A stretch of 64,000 nucleotides of DNA from Anseranas semipalmata (taxonomy: Eukaryota > Chordata > Aves > Anseriformes > Anseranatidae). The position numbers and the translations under genes are program-made. Numbering within the stretch: position 1 is the stretch's first letter; each line of letters opens with the position of its first letter. Location: NCBI GenBank assembly GCA_013399115.1, contig VXAA01006090.1:653291-717290 (forward strand), in the 5' to 3' direction. Of this stretch, positions 1 to 14,560 are shown piece by piece. The notes under the pieces were generated by a model. It had not been told where the DNA came from, made no database searches, and saw only the letters and a list, made by a program, of their open reading frames with translations.

Positions 1-2224
<2,224 letters not shown>

Positions 2225-2592
2225 AGAGACTGGAGCGGTCCTCTGCACCCCTGTCGCACTACTGGCTGTCATTTCATTCCATTGCCCAGCTCTTCTCACC
2301 CCTGTTTGTTCTTCTTTTGTTCTCTTCTGATTCTTGAGGCGGGGTTGGGTTTTTGTTTGTTTTTTTTGTTGGGGTTGCTGGGGGGCAGTTGCATACACAT
2401 GGATGAAAACATCCCTTTAATGCAGGTACTTGTGACTATTGCAATTTGTTCTTCAGTCCTTTGATGTGAATGCTTTGACAGCTTAACAGTGAAAATATAA
2501 ACAGACCAGTCTCATTCACCAGCACTTGCGTGGTCACCAGCTCATATGCGTCATTGCTTGGAAAATACGGGAGATAAATTGAAGTGGCAGAA

Positions 2593-2598
2593 AATAAA
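2593..2598 (+). terminator. Candidate proximal poly(A) signal of THRB
   Basis: Canonical AATAAA about 370 bases after the stop codon. The downstream sequence is only weakly GT-rich, so use is uncertain. Confidence 0.3.
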
Positions 2599-3253
2599 TT
2601 GGCCTCCAAGTTAAAACAGCTATTGTTAATTTGATCCTGGCAATTCCGTCTAGTGTTACCTCACTTTGCAGGGTACAAGTCACCATTTAATGCAACGAAA
2701 TTTCTAGTCTTCATGGTTGTATCTATTGTAACAATCACCGTTATGATCTAGGATCTTCATCATCATCATGATCCCATCATTATCTGAGGATTGTTCCAAT
2801 GGATGCAGTTTAACTGTGCCCCATAAATCAAGTATTTAGAAAATGCAGAGTGGTACAAGGGACTGAATCATTTTTTTTTCCATGTGTATAAGAAAGTAAG
2901 ATCCTTCTGTTCTGAACGTTTGAACTCCAGGTAACTTCACTGGAAGGTCTGTTGGAATAAGGAGGGAAATTTGGTCCTCTGAGGTGCTATTGCCTGAGAG
3001 TGGGGCAGTCTGTTTTTTTCTGAGGTGTGTGGAAAATTCAACACTCTGAAGGAATAGGCTGTTTGTCAGGATAGCAGGATTTCCTCAGAATTATTCAGGG
3101 ATGTGAATGATCACCGAATGATGACAAAGAGAATGAAACATATGGGATGACCATCAGATGGAACATAAAACAATTGTTTTATTAATGACACTCAAGACTG
3201 TACAGCTTTATCCCAGTAATACAAATAGCATTGCTTGGCAGTAATCTTTTGTT

Positions 3254-3319
3254 TTATATATATATATATATATATAAAGTTTATATGCACGTATATATAT
3301 AATTTTATATATATATAAT
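3254..3319. repeat. TA-rich microsatellite
   Basis: Alternating TA tract, interrupted near 3277-3291 and continuing to about 3319, inside the presumed THRB 3'UTR. Confidence 0.95.
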
Positions 3320-3365
3320 TACAAATCTTCAGCAGGTGTCTTAAACATTTTCCATATTTTTATCT

Positions 3366-3387
3366 TCTCTCTCTCTCTCTCTCTCTC
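3366..3387. repeat. (CT)n microsatellite
   Basis: About eleven CT units followed by further pyrimidine-rich sequence. It lies 50 bases after the TA tract. Confidence 0.95.
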
Positions 3388-6300
3388 CTTCTCTCAACCT
3401 GTCCTCTGTGTGTGTATGTTTATGTGTGTTGATCAGCTAGGTTCTCCCTCCTTGGTGTATGTGTTTTGTTTGGCTAGTTTCTCACTTGATTCCTTCAAAT
3501 AATTTATTTCCACTAACTGCACTGGCAGGAACTGAACTGAGTAAAGACAGGATGTCCTGCTGCCGAAATCTGCAAGCCAGTACTCACAATACTGGAATGT
3601 TTGGAGGCCTGTAATGAGGGCATTATAGGTAGAGGTTCCTTTCTGTCATCCATCTCCATTCAGGGGTGTTGTCGCTGGATTTTATAAACTTGATATTAAA
3701 CCATTCTCTGAATTTGTATGATACATCAAAAGCATTCTTCTGTTCTTCCTGGGAACTCTGAGACTTAGTTGACCTATTTCACACTTCCTCATATCCCACA
3801 TTCTTTTGTGTTGTGCATTCATTTGTACCAGCTTCTGTCTGCTATTTATTGATATATTTGCCTGACAAGTCAGTGGGCATTGTTAGGGTGGATGTGTTGA
3901 TTTTCAAAGCTCATGGCCCATATCTAAACCAATACATTACGCATTTATCCCCTCATGAGACCATGATACTCAGGAAAACTTATCTTATAGGTGGAACACA
4001 GTATATATGTGCCAGGGGTTAAATTATTTTCACCTCTGTTTCCCTATATCACCGATAAAGCGTTTGGAGTGCTATTGGCTCTGTTTTCAGGGTTGTGGAA
4101 TCTTGTTCTCTTTGATCTTTGATATCATATGCACCTGTAGTGAGTTGTGAGCATTGATGTTATTCCTTAGGGGTTGTGCACATAATTTTGTGAGAATATA
4201 AAACACAGTGGGGTTTTCAGGGCTTTTTGCAGGTAGCAAGTAGACAGGCCATTGGAAATTAGTCCTTAAAGGCTTGCTGAAGTTCAGGAACCTCTGTTGT
4301 GGGCTGTGTTTGCTCCATCTCAAAACATGCATGCTAACAACACCAGTCTTTACCCAAATTCCTTGTAGAGTACTATGTCTTGGGGACAAGGAGCTGGAAA
4401 CTTTCCAGCTTTTTGGAACAGGAGACCAGACAACATGATGAACTTCCATGTATTCAGTTCTGCAGAATCTCAGATGAGCAGCATCCACAGTCAGTGAAGA
4501 GTATTAGATATCTGATTTGGGGGTGGCTTGATAGGGCACCGATAGTATATAGGAAAAGCAAAAAAACAGCCGATCCATTACTAGCATCTATATCCCAAAA
4601 AGCTCTCAAAAATAAAAGAAGTGTGCGTATCTTTTGGAGTTCTGTACTGCCAGAAGCATGGAGTTCCTTCTGAAGCCTGCCTGTCTCACCTAATCGCTAA
4701 ATGTGAGCTTGAGTTAGTGTACAAGCTTTAGACTGTGCTGCAGATGAGACCACGGAGAGAAAAAATGTCTCTTTGTCCTGGTCATTCACAGTGACCTCAC
4801 TACAAGCTCCATGATACTTTGGGTATTTCTTGAGCTTCAGTTCCCAGAGTGACGCTGCTACTTGAGAGATTCAGCCTCTCATTAAGGTCAACAGTTCTCG
4901 TCCTTTGGATAATAAAGAAAATCAGTAGCCTAAATGTTAAATAATGAGGTTGAAAGTCACTACCCAAAGGTGACTTCTCATAGCTCATAGCTACTGGAGC
5001 CATCACTGCTGGCTTTTGAATACTTGGGAGTGTCAGGACTGCATTAATCAAAAAATAAAGAAAGGTCACAGGTTAGAAAAAATGTGAGAGTTACTGGATT
5101 GACTTGGGGAAGCAGCAAGAAACAAGGAACTTGCAACACCCTGGACAGAACTGCAGCTTGAGGCAGTGCTGAGAGTTAACACTTTGCACACTGGCAGCTG
5201 TAAAAATCATTGCTCATACAGGAACTTGTCTCCCAAGGTGAGCATAGCAAATTATAAAGTTTTAAAACACAGCCTGCATAAATGGATGTCTGAATTCAGG
5301 CATGTAAGCTGCATTTAAGCATCCAAGCTAATGGCCTGACTTCCCAAGATGCTGATGTAGCTTGGGCCTGTGGTTAATCAGGGTTCAGAAAACCAGACCT
5401 CCTTCCTTAGATGATTGTAGATGGGCTGAAGTGACTAAAATTAGGCAACCAACTTTGAATAGTTCAGCAGTGCTTTAAGCAGTAAAGACATATGTCAACA
5501 TACTTTTCTAGCTTTTTAGATTACATTGGAATCTGGCTCTGATTAACAGAGGGGGATTAGTAATATTCTTCAATTGAAAACTAAGACCAAGCTCTTAGTC
5601 TGACAGATTTGATGTTCTGACATCTAATGGCCTCTGAGCTCCTACCAGTCTTACTTTGTGTGTCTTCATTGACTTCCTCAGTCCGACTCCTGATTTGCAT
5701 GATCATGAGAGCAAAACTAGAACCCATGAGGATGCTTTTACAGACTTTTACCGGTGGGTATGACCTTAGTCCTGCGATGACTTACCTGCTTTTATATACC
5801 AGTGGTCTCAGGCCACCGTAGGATTGAGCCACTGGATTTACCATCTTAGCGGCAGACATCAGTACTGCAGTCAGCAGCATTTGTAGGACCTGGCCTTTTG
5901 AGGGAAACAACAAAACGTCACTTTTCAGTGCAGTCCAAGCTCTTGTTTCTGACGGTGCCACATAATCCTCATTTTTGCTCTGTGGTCTACGTGTGGGTCT
6001 TGCATAGAAGATTCTTCCTATGAGACCTGATTGTCATCCTTCATGGTTTTGCCCTGAGTAATGCGTACATTTAGATACTCATTTCATGTGTAATCTCAGT
6101 TAAGTTATGATATTTATAATGACATATATAGTGCGTGATAATGACTTTTGTTTACATTCTGCCAAAATGTAGACGTTAGACCTCCAAGGTCCAAAACCAT
6201 CCTTGAGCAAAGTGCTTGCTTCTTCAGAGGCAGGCCTCAGAAAGAGAAAAAAAAAATGTCCAGAAAGACCATTTGTATCAGAAATCTGCCAAGACAGGGC

Positions 6301-7376
6301 TGTTGATCACAAGCAGAGCATGTCATTGCTAGTGATGTATTTTTATGCTATGGAACTCTAACCTGTATATGTCATATTGACTTTTTGCTGCATGAATCAT
6401 AAATTATAAAAATTGGTCTTACAGTTTTGAGATGTAGCCAGCATTCCTAAGGCTAAACCTTTTTCATTGACAGGATTGAAATCCACAACCAAGGAACATA
6501 TTCCTCTCACTGTGAGAGCAATTGAAAGTGTTCAACATTTATCTTTTCAGAAAGGAGGAGGCAACAGGACCTCTTAATGTGTCTTGTTATTGTGATCATC
6601 TGGAAATGATTGCCAGAAGTTTCCTTTTGATATAGCAATGAAGTGATCCGTATTTAAATTTTATAGAGAGAAATTTTATTCTAGTGTGATAGAGATTTAT
6701 TTTCCACTTAAAGATTCAAAACAGCGTGAGCACATTTTTTTACTATGGTATATTTTTGCTTTAAAATTAAAAACAAAAAAAAAAAAGGTTTGGCCTTATC
6801 ACAAAGTTTTAGTGTGTCGTATAGATGTTAGCAAATGCAAAGAGTATGCATTATTTGTGTGTATCCACATTGACTGATGTCGCCTTCGAAAAGCAATATT
6901 GTGCAGGTAATAAGTTGTTTGTGACTGTCCATTGCACAGTTTACCTTCTTTAAAAGCTAACCTTGTTTATGCACAAGACAATCAAATGTAAATCTACATC
7001 AGCACCCGGGTGTAGATTAAATTTATGTAAATTACTGAGCACAATGTAAAACATTAAAAGACACTTTATTTAATTACACATTTAATGTTGGTAAAGATAG
7101 TATCAGGGCATGAACTAGCTGACATACTGTAATTTCTTTTTCTCTTTTCTTACTTCCTTAGCACTCTTCAGTTTTAGTTTGCTCATAAATACATCAAATT
7201 AGTCATTCATCATTTTTTTGAAGAGAAAGGTGGTTTGGGTTGTTTATTTGTTTTTATAAAGTTAGTTGGGAGGACTTCTTACTTTATCTATGAGGTTTGT
7301 GGGTTTTGCTTATTTGGTTTATTTTTTTATACCAGTTTCGTGCCCTGAGGGTAAGGCAAACATTACACAGTACAGT

Positions 7377-7392
7377 AAAAAAAAAAAAAAAA
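7377..7392. repeat. Poly(A) tract, 16 bases
   Basis: Uninterrupted A16 in AT-rich sequence. It could be an internal A tract of the THRB 3'UTR; no retroposed gene precedes it. Confidence 0.9.
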
Positions 7393-7574
7393 TACCTTGG
7401 ATGATGTATTTTTTTGCAAACAGTGTTAAGAGTTATGCTAGATTGGTAATATTTTTTCAGCCTAAAATATATTAAAAAAAAAATCTGTGATCACAAATGT
7501 TTTAAACTATCTAAAGAGAAAATTTGTATATTTGGGGGAAGAAAATAATTTTTACATAGCTTTTGTATGCAGAT

Positions 7575-7580
7575 ATTAAA
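7575..7580 (+). terminator. Candidate distal poly(A) signal of THRB
   Basis: ATTAAA variant near the right edge of the AT-rich block. A moderately GT-rich stretch (ATAGTGGGC, CTGTGTAAG) follows within about 40 bases, as expected for a downstream element. Assigned by position only. Confidence 0.3.
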
Positions 7581-7600
7581 ATGTAATTATGAATATAGTG

Positions 7601-9344
7601 GGCATAGATAACTGTGTAAGCTTGAATTCTAAAAAAGAAAAAGCTTATAACCGAACAGTGGTCCTGGTCTCTCTTTCTCTTTGTTCCAGGCTGCTAGTCA
7701 GTTCTGTCGCACACTTCCAAGCTGCTGGCATGGGAGGAGTAGGGCACAGAGGGAAGTGTTGTGTTGCCGCTAACCTGTTCACATTTCTCTCCTTCTGCAT
7801 CCCTTTCATCACGTATCTCCTGCCATATCTCCTCCCCTCCCTCAGGCGCCCAGCTCTTTACATCAGCCGAACCTAACTCACTTCAGTGAGCTGACTCTTG
7901 ATTTACGTCTCACTCAATTACAGATTTTAAGGGAATGCACTTCCCTTCCGTCTTTGTTCCCAGTCTAGACGGGGCTGCTGTGACAGGAGAAATAGGCTTC
8001 CTGCCTCCTCATGCTTTCCATACCTCAGTCAGCCCCCTGTTGGAGAAGATCTCCTCGTTCAGATGTTCTCTCTACTCTCATATCCCCTTGCAGTGTTGAG
8101 CTCTCCTCCCCTTCTTTCCCCCACCTCGGCAAGGGAAGCAAGACCTAGGGCCCGGACCCGGACAGTCTTGGCCTGTCCCAAACGCTGTTGCTTTGCGGTG
8201 CCCAGCTCTGTGTCCCTGAGGAGCGCAGGCCGCCGGGGCCTCTTCCCGCTGCTGCCTGTGGGAGCCGGGCCTGCCTTCAGATCAGAGGCTCCATCCGAAG
8301 AGCCTGGGGGAAGGCAACAAACCCATGCACTCCCTGAAATTAAATCCCTCAAAGTGCTTCGCTTCAGGCAGCTGAGCGTGGAAGTGTTGCCAAAGCCCCC
8401 GGCTGGGTTGCGCTGGAATTGGCGGCCGTGGGCTGCTCGGGCCCAGGGCCTGATAAGCCGCGTGACGACTTGTTCGCTTGAGGCGAAGAGAGGATTCTGC
8501 TCCCACAGACCTCGGTGTGCTGGCTGTGACGTTCTCAGGCTTCGTTGTTTGTAGTGGTGATGAAGGTTGTGCTTTTCCAAAAGTGGTGTGAGGCCTGTGG
8601 AGAGGAGCAGAAGTCCATCGGGTGCCTGTATTTGCTTTGGTGTACGTCCATCATTGCAGAGAAGGAAATAAAAGATGGTGAGATCTCACCACCGAGCACC
8701 AGGCACTGCTGGAACAAGGGTGGCCGGAGCAGGCTGGTGTGAGCCGCCTTGTGCATCCTAAGCCTGTTCTTCGGTGCACAGCGGCACCTTGTTCTTCCCC
8801 ATGGCAGCAATGGGTGAGGGTGTTCTCCCCTTGAAAACTGGGCCACGTCTCGGGGGTTTTCCCAGTGTGGAATTACGAGTCTAACTTTAAACACCCATGT
8901 CTTACACTCACGGTTATGTGTGCACTGTGGTATTCCCAATAGCAGCAATGATTTCAAAGTAAGACTGTTCATACTAAGAGAGCCTGCAGGTGCACCACCT
9001 TTGAAATAAGTAAAGGATAAGTACAAAAGTCCCTCCACTGTATTTATCCTATTGCACCACTCCTTTACGGTTTACCAGGTCAAGACTCCTTTCCAGACTG
9101 GACCTCAGAGCACCTTTGTCTCCTCTCTCAGGCCTGTTCCTGGGGGAAGCAGTGACCCTGCCGGTACTGACTCAGGCTGCTTCAGTAGGCACAAAGAAAG
9201 ACGTGCCAGAAAACAGATTACTGATTTCCTGGGTCAAGGAGCAGATTTTAAGAATTCAAAAAACTGAGGGATCCTCTTTGAAACATCTATGAGAGCTTTG
9301 AGACTTCTGAGGTCAAGCTGAAAGACTCATAGGATGCCCAAGTC
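7601..9344. other. Intergenic, with GC-rich patch 8060-8540
   Basis: No recognisable gene. From about 8060 to 8540 the sequence is GC-rich with scattered CpGs, and both strands stay open in long frames (8063-8554 on +, 8059-8580 on -). The two translations mirror each other's composition and match no family I recognise, so the open frames are best explained by a low stop-codon frequency. The patch could be a decayed CpG island or non-coding promoter. Confidence 0.5.
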
Positions 9345-9491
9345 AGAGGTCCCAAAGGGAGCCAAAGGGCTCCTGGATCACCCTGACCTTGGAATGCTTT
9401 GGAAAGTTACAGGCCTTGAAGGGTGATACAAGTTCAGCACCTGCTGTACAGAACCAGGGTGGCCTTTTACAGGGAAAAAAAGACACCCTAT

Positions 9492-9505
9492 GGGGGGGGG
9501 GGGGG
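9492..9505. repeat. Poly(G) tract, 14 bases
   Basis: Uninterrupted G14 in duplication copy A. The corresponding place in copy B (near 22530) has no G run, so it arose after the duplication or is an assembly artefact. Confidence 0.9.
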
Positions 9506-12220
9506 TTTGGAAAACACAGTTTAAAAAACAGAAAAGGACTTAAGCAAAAAACATGAATGAGTCATTTCCCAAATGCCAGCAGAATTTGAATTTGCAAGAG
9601 GCAGTGTGAGTGGATGTGGAAGAACGTGTAGCTTAGAGCAGTGTCCCTCTGAACAGAAACTTCTATTTGCAAGAAGTAAAAAAATCAGTTTTGCAAAATC
9701 CACAGAAAAGCAGTATGTAAAGGGAAAAAAAATATGAATGTTTTATGTAGCTGCAAGGTCTTTGATATCTCACTGCTCAGAGGTAGCAGCAAAAAGGGGA
9801 AGAAGTTTTCTTTGCTGGAATAACTATGCAGGCAGCAAGCTTCACTGCCTGGTGTGGTGTTAACATGGAAATGAGAGCTGTCATACCTGAACGTGTGTCC
9901 AAAGTTGCAGAAGGAGTTGTCTAAAGCTGAAAATGCATTCAAAGTGAAATCTCAGAGACAGGTTCTCTGCTCTAAGGAGCAGGAGAACGGGAAAATAAAA
10001 AGTAAACAAGGAGCCCAAGACCTGCATAAACTACACCAATGCAGCAATATCTGAGGCTGTGGCAAGTCCTGGCAAGAAGATAAAGATCTAAAAAAATGGA
10101 GACTGATGAAAGAACGGAAAAGGAAACAGCACCATTAGGAGAACACAAAGACCAGACAAATGCGTGCCTGAGGTGAGCAATTCAACGTGCATGAGGACCA
10201 GACGTGGTCCAAGCAATCCTAGGTTCGTTTGCTCAGGATGAAAACACGCATGCTGGCTTTAGGCTGTCATTCTCTCTCTCCAGAATTTGGGAAACGCAAA
10301 GGGTAATGTAAGCCAACCTTGCACCTCGCACCCTTCAGGCTGGGACCCTCGCTTGCGGAGGGTGAGGTGTGCCGAGTTCCTGTGCAGCCTCCTTAGAGCC
10401 GAAGGTGGGGAATGACCAGTGGGTGTCAGAGGGCAAGTCCTGCGCACCCTGAAGTCAGAGCCATCAATGAAGGCACGAGGTGAGACCCAGGCTGTGGGGC
10501 AAGAACCATGCAGCCCCAGAGAACTGGGAACCTCGGTCTCGGTACATTTGTGTTGCCAGGGTTTCCCTTTACTTCTGGGCTGGGGCTGGTGATGGGAATA
10601 AGTGTCCTTATTAGAGAGTCCTTATTAGTGTCCTTGTAAGTGTCCCTATTATTAGATCTGGGGATGTGGGGCACGCAGAAGATGCTGAGCCTGTCGGAGG
10701 GGGGTGCTGGATGCCAGCAAAGCTGCCGCAACACCCAGGAGCTTTTACCTTCTCCTGGCAGACGGAGGGTGGCTCTGAACTAACACGGCCCCAGCAGTGC
10801 AGCGCTCACTCAGCCTAACCCAGGCTCTGGCTCATTTGTGGCTTTGCTGTGGGTCTCAGAAAAGCCAAGGCATGCCCTGCTGTGGGAAGGAAATGCCAAC
10901 TGCGGGCTGCATGGCCAAAGGGAGAGCGGAGGGACGCAGCGGGCAGCTGACGAGTGTTGTGCTGCGCGTTGCCAAGAAGCTGTGCCGGCTCCTTGCTCCC
11001 AGCCAGGCATGAGGGCTGAAATCCCAGGCTACGGAAGGAGGAGCTCAGCAGAGGTGCCCCAGCTGCTGCTGCTGGAGGCACAGAAGAGGGAATGGGGAAG
11101 GCCAGCAGCCCCAAAGGGGTGTCTAAGGATGAAGGAAAATATAGAGACACGCTCTTGCTAGATATCTGAGGCAGAGAAGCAGCCAGCGTCCCTGCACACG
11201 TGCAGAAGGAACCTAGCCCAGAGGCATGAGCCTTCCCTGGAAGTCACGCTGACACCAGAGATGAGTTGAGGGGCACCAGGACAGGCTTCTCTAGCCAGGT
11301 CTGGAGGTGCAATGCTGGAGAGACGATCATAAACATCTGCCTGGAGGAAGTGGGTGGTGACAACAGAGACACATCTGCTGCCTCGGAATCCTGTGCCTGA
11401 AGCTCCGGTGCAAAGTACTCTCTGTCAGGAGTCTGTAGTATTAAAATGGGTGTCTGGTTGTTATAAAAATCCCACATCCACTTGCCTGTGCTCCTCAGAG
11501 GTATCGTGTCACCAGCGTTTGCAAGGTGGGAGTATTGTTTCTGAGACCCCTGGGAGGAACGTCAGAATCTAAAGGAGGAGCCGTTCTGGCAGAGGTCGAG
11601 GGGTCTGAGCTCCCTGCAGACTGTGTTTGCACAACAACTTTGCATTGAGCACAGGACTAAAAACCCAAGATGGGCTGATGCATCCAAAAGCCCACGCTGC
11701 AGATTAGGTGAAGATTCTTCTGATTGCCTTTCGAACAAAAGTTCTTCTGGGGCTGGCTGCTCTCTTTGGGTGCCGAGGACCTCCCCAGGTCCTGGGCTGC
11801 CCTGCAGCGAGAGCAAGCGAGCACCGGGCCGGGAACGCCCACGGTGAAGCCACCGCGTGCCTGGGGCAGCCGCGGCACCAGCTGGGGAGCCGGGGCCTTC
11901 ACGGGCACCCTGCGGCAGGGCGCTGGGGCTGGGCTGCCGGGCTGAGCTTGGGTGGAAAGGGCACGCAGAGACCACTCGGTACTGGCGTGGGACTCCCCTT
12001 ACGTGCGTTTTTGTTTAAAGTTAAAAAAATGAAATTAATCATCATCCAACGTTAATTATACCTTGTCACATTTCTAGCTTCGCTGATCTGATTTGCCTCT
12101 AGCCTTGGCTTCAGACAGTTGAACGCACCTACACACTCCATTTTTCCCACACATGTTTTTTCCTGAACTGGGGATGATGACAGTGTTTCAACTCCAAAAC
12201 AAAGCTAACAATCTCTCTCT

Positions 12221-12258
12221 CTTTTTTTTTTTTTTTTNNNNNNNNNTTTTTTTCTTTT
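12221..12258. repeat. Poly-pyrimidine tract with 9-base gap
   Basis: CT repeat followed by a long T run that contains an N stretch at 12238-12246, so its length is unresolved. Copy B carries a related pyrimidine tract at about 24165-24210. Confidence 0.9.
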
Positions 12259-12816
12259 CTAATGGTGGGAAAGAAGGTGGTCATGAGGATTTTAATCAGG
12301 AAGCACCAAGACAGGTTGGTGTCTAGGACAGGACAAGCAGCTGGACAAATAAGTCAGGTTTTTGAGTCACTTTCACGAGCTGCAGTCCTGCACTTTTACC
12401 CCTCCCCAGTAATATCTTCATTTTTATCAAGAAAGTAAAGGTTTTGTTCCTTTCTCTGGACTTCAGAACAGACTCAGGAGATGTTTGACTTCCACTGGTG
12501 AGCCCCTTTCAGCTGCTGGCATTTTGTGGTGTGTCTGCTGCAGATGAAGCCCTCTCCTCCTGGTCGGAGTGTATTTTAAGCAGAGAGGTTGCTCCATTAA
12601 AGGGAACGTTTTTCTGCACCAACCACTGGGCTGTCACCCCTACATCTTTTACATATGCACACCCTGACCCCTGGGCATTTTCTTTTCAGCAAGCGGCCTT
12701 AACTCCTGCCCTTGGATCAGAGGTCAAGTGCTGAGGTATGCAAGAGTGAGGGCTCTTCTGGGTGTATGCTAGAGCTCTCTACAGGATGTCTTCACTCTAA
12801 AAGTACTACACTGCAA

Positions 12817-12829
12817 AAAAAAAAAAATT
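12817..12829. repeat. Poly(A) tract
   Basis: A13 at the right end of copy A. Copy B has only a short A run at the matching place near 24857. Confidence 0.85.
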
Positions 12830-13263
12830 GTATTCTTGGTGAGAGGGAGCATGGCGAAATTTTTCCTATTGCAAAAGTTAACAGTTAGGAAAACCTGTCT
12901 CTTTGCTGTTGCAAGCTCTGGGATGGCTCAGGACTGCGTTGTTCTTGGACCAGATTTGAAGTAGTCTAGCACTGAACACAAGACCATATTCTGCACTTGG
13001 GCCTAATTTTAGAAGTTGATGTAATATTATTGTTTCGAGAAATCTGCTTGTTGCCTTACCTTTGAGCTTCCATCACGTCCCTGAAATGGGTGCTGAGTGG
13101 TTTGTACTGAATTTTCCCATTTTTTTCCCCTGTCATTTCAGGCCCACTGGAGGTAGGGCGCCAGGAGTAATTTTTGTATAATGCGAAGTAACTGATGACT
13201 AATAATAAGATCCAAGACTCACCCACGGCAGCAGGGATCTGGCACAGCTGGGCCAGCTGAATG

Positions 13264-13286
13264 GTGTGTGTGTGTGTGTGTGCGCG
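13264..13286. repeat. (GT)n microsatellite
   Basis: About nine GT units ending in CGCG, just upstream of the CR1 tail. Confidence 0.95.
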
Positions 13287-13344
13287 TTAAATCTCATTGC
13301 ACAGGTGCAAAAAGGTGCATGGAGATTTTGCCCGTGGTTGCCGC

Positions 13345-13422
13345 AGCGTTAGGTGATGGTTGGACTTGATGATCTTATGGGTCTTTTCCAAGCTAAATGA
13401 TTTTTCTGTGATTCTGTGAACT
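13345..13422 (+). mobile_element. CR1 LINE fragment, 3' terminal piece
   Basis: Contains the characteristic 3' end of avian CR1 non-LTR retrotransposons, the block reading GGTTGGACTTGATGATCTTA followed by GGTCTTTTCCAAGCTAAATGA and degenerate ATTCTGTG units. It is heavily 5'-truncated, as most CR1 copies are, and retains no coding part. It sits inside the interval where copies A and B no longer align, so it probably inserted into one copy or the partner region has diverged. Confidence 0.88.
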
Positions 13423-13429
13423 AGGAACT

Positions 13430-14344
13430 GGTTTAGGCTGCATTGAAAGAGGAGCGTTTCTTCTCCCCAGTCCTCTCTGCTCAGCTGTGCTGACCGAAAG
13501 CCTAAGGACAGGAGCTACCTGGCTACGGTGGTTATTTGCGCCGCAAAAGGTGTCTCTGAAATGCGAGCGGGCTACACCAGCGGCACGTCCAAGCACACAG
13601 CTCCGGGGGCTGGGGCAGCTGTGCCAAGGGCTGGGGAAGAGGCGATGCCCGCGTGTGGCCAGGTCTGCAGCGCGCAGGCAGCGGGTGCAGGCTTGTGTCA
13701 CACCTTGCTGCTCCGCTCCGGCCTCTGGGCCGCTATCGCTGCCTCCGCGGAGCCTCCGACACCGACACCGAGGCGGGAGGAGGCCCACAGTGCCTGCAAG
13801 GGCAGGAATCTGGCCCGATGCGGTATGCCAGGGGTGGTGATTCCTACCGGGGGAAACAGGCGATGAGGAGAAACACGCAGCTTTGTGTGTTTTGTAAAAA
13901 CATTCTTCTTTCCAGCAACTTTATTGATTCTACTCAGGCATTCTTTGTCAGATAAAATATTTCAGTTTATCCTGGGATGGTAGCATGGGCACAAAAACCG
14001 GGAAATAAACACTTTCAGCTGGAACAACCCCAAAACTCCATTTGGAAAAACAACCATAGGATCTCATGAAGCTCATTGATGATTATCCCCTGGCCAGACT
14101 CGCTCTCTCATCCCTCCCCATCTGTCCTCTTTGCACAACGCCAGGAACTGCCAAGGGAGCCGAGGTCGACGAGCCCAGCCGGTGCCGGAGAATGGGGATG
14201 CAGCACCCACCCCACATGCTGCCGGAAAGCCTCTCTGACGTTTCTGATAGAGTAACCGTAGGAGGAAGGGGAACTGAAAGCTTTTCCTTCAGCTACCTTC
14301 TTTTCTGAAGTACTTTGCCAAAACTACAAAAGTCACAGGAACAG
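13430..14344. other. Intergenic, GC-rich patch 13480-13870
   Basis: CpG-containing GC-rich stretch with overlapping open frames on both strands (for example 13487-13840 +, 13393-13788 -). None resembles a known protein. I found no counterpart in copy B (24900-26340). Confidence 0.5.
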
Positions 14345-14560
14345 GGAAACTCCAGCTAACCCCTGGACAAGGAGCTTGCCAGACTATATGATGAACAAGA
14401 TTTAGAAATTATCTACTCAGACTTACTCTTCTGCCTCCTGTCCGCAGTCTTTTAATTTCACAAGTTTTGCAAGGAACGCTGTCATTTACATAGAGGAGCT
14501 TTGCCCAAACCAGTAGCAAAAAGTACTGGAGAGCTGAAAACCCCTTAGAGTGAAAAACAG
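14345..14560 (+). repeat. Duplicated segment, copy A distal block
   Basis: Aligns with 26340-26545. The shared core AGGAGCTTGCCAGACTATAT is identical, followed by matching GATTTAGAAATT and AGTAGCAAAAAGTACT blocks. Offset to copy B is about 12.0 kb here against 13.0 kb at the left end, so the copies have gained or lost about 1 kb relative to each other. Confidence 0.85.

Larger units (their letters stand above)
2225..7600 (+). other. THRB: Probable THRB 3'UTR, end uncertain
   Basis: Fairly uniform AT-rich sequence without splice-bounded coding exons follows the THRB stop until the composition changes near 7600-7650. Several poly(A)-signal matches occur: AATAAA at 2593-2598, further copies near 4612, 4905 and 5055, ATTAAA at 7053-7058, and ATTAAA at 7575-7580. 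The assignment rests on position, composition and the known long 3'UTR of mammalian THRB; the true end cannot be fixed from sequence alone. The open frames in the stretch are short and I recognise none. Confidence 0.45.
9345..12880 (+). repeat. Duplicated segment, copy A (main part)
   Basis: Collinear with 22373-24900 in the same orientation, about 13 kb away at the left end. Matching blocks by eye: 9345-9660 with 22373-22690 (about 80-85% identical); 10141-10493 with 23158-23509 (7 mismatches in about 350 bases); 10912-10982 with 23513-23585 (moderate); 11686-11993 with 23619-23933 (5 substitutions and one 3-base indel); 12045-12830 with 23975-24860 (about 75-85%). Copy A has extra sequence at 10494-10911 and 10985-11685 that copy B lacks. 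No terminal repeats, target-site duplications or transposase/reverse-transcriptase fragments are visible, so it looks like a local segmental duplication or two copies of an unclassified repeat. Confidence 0.9.

Noticed and set aside
3254..3387. Adjacent TA and CT repeats considered as a CRISPR or satellite array
   Set aside because: Simple microsatellites with no spacer structure.
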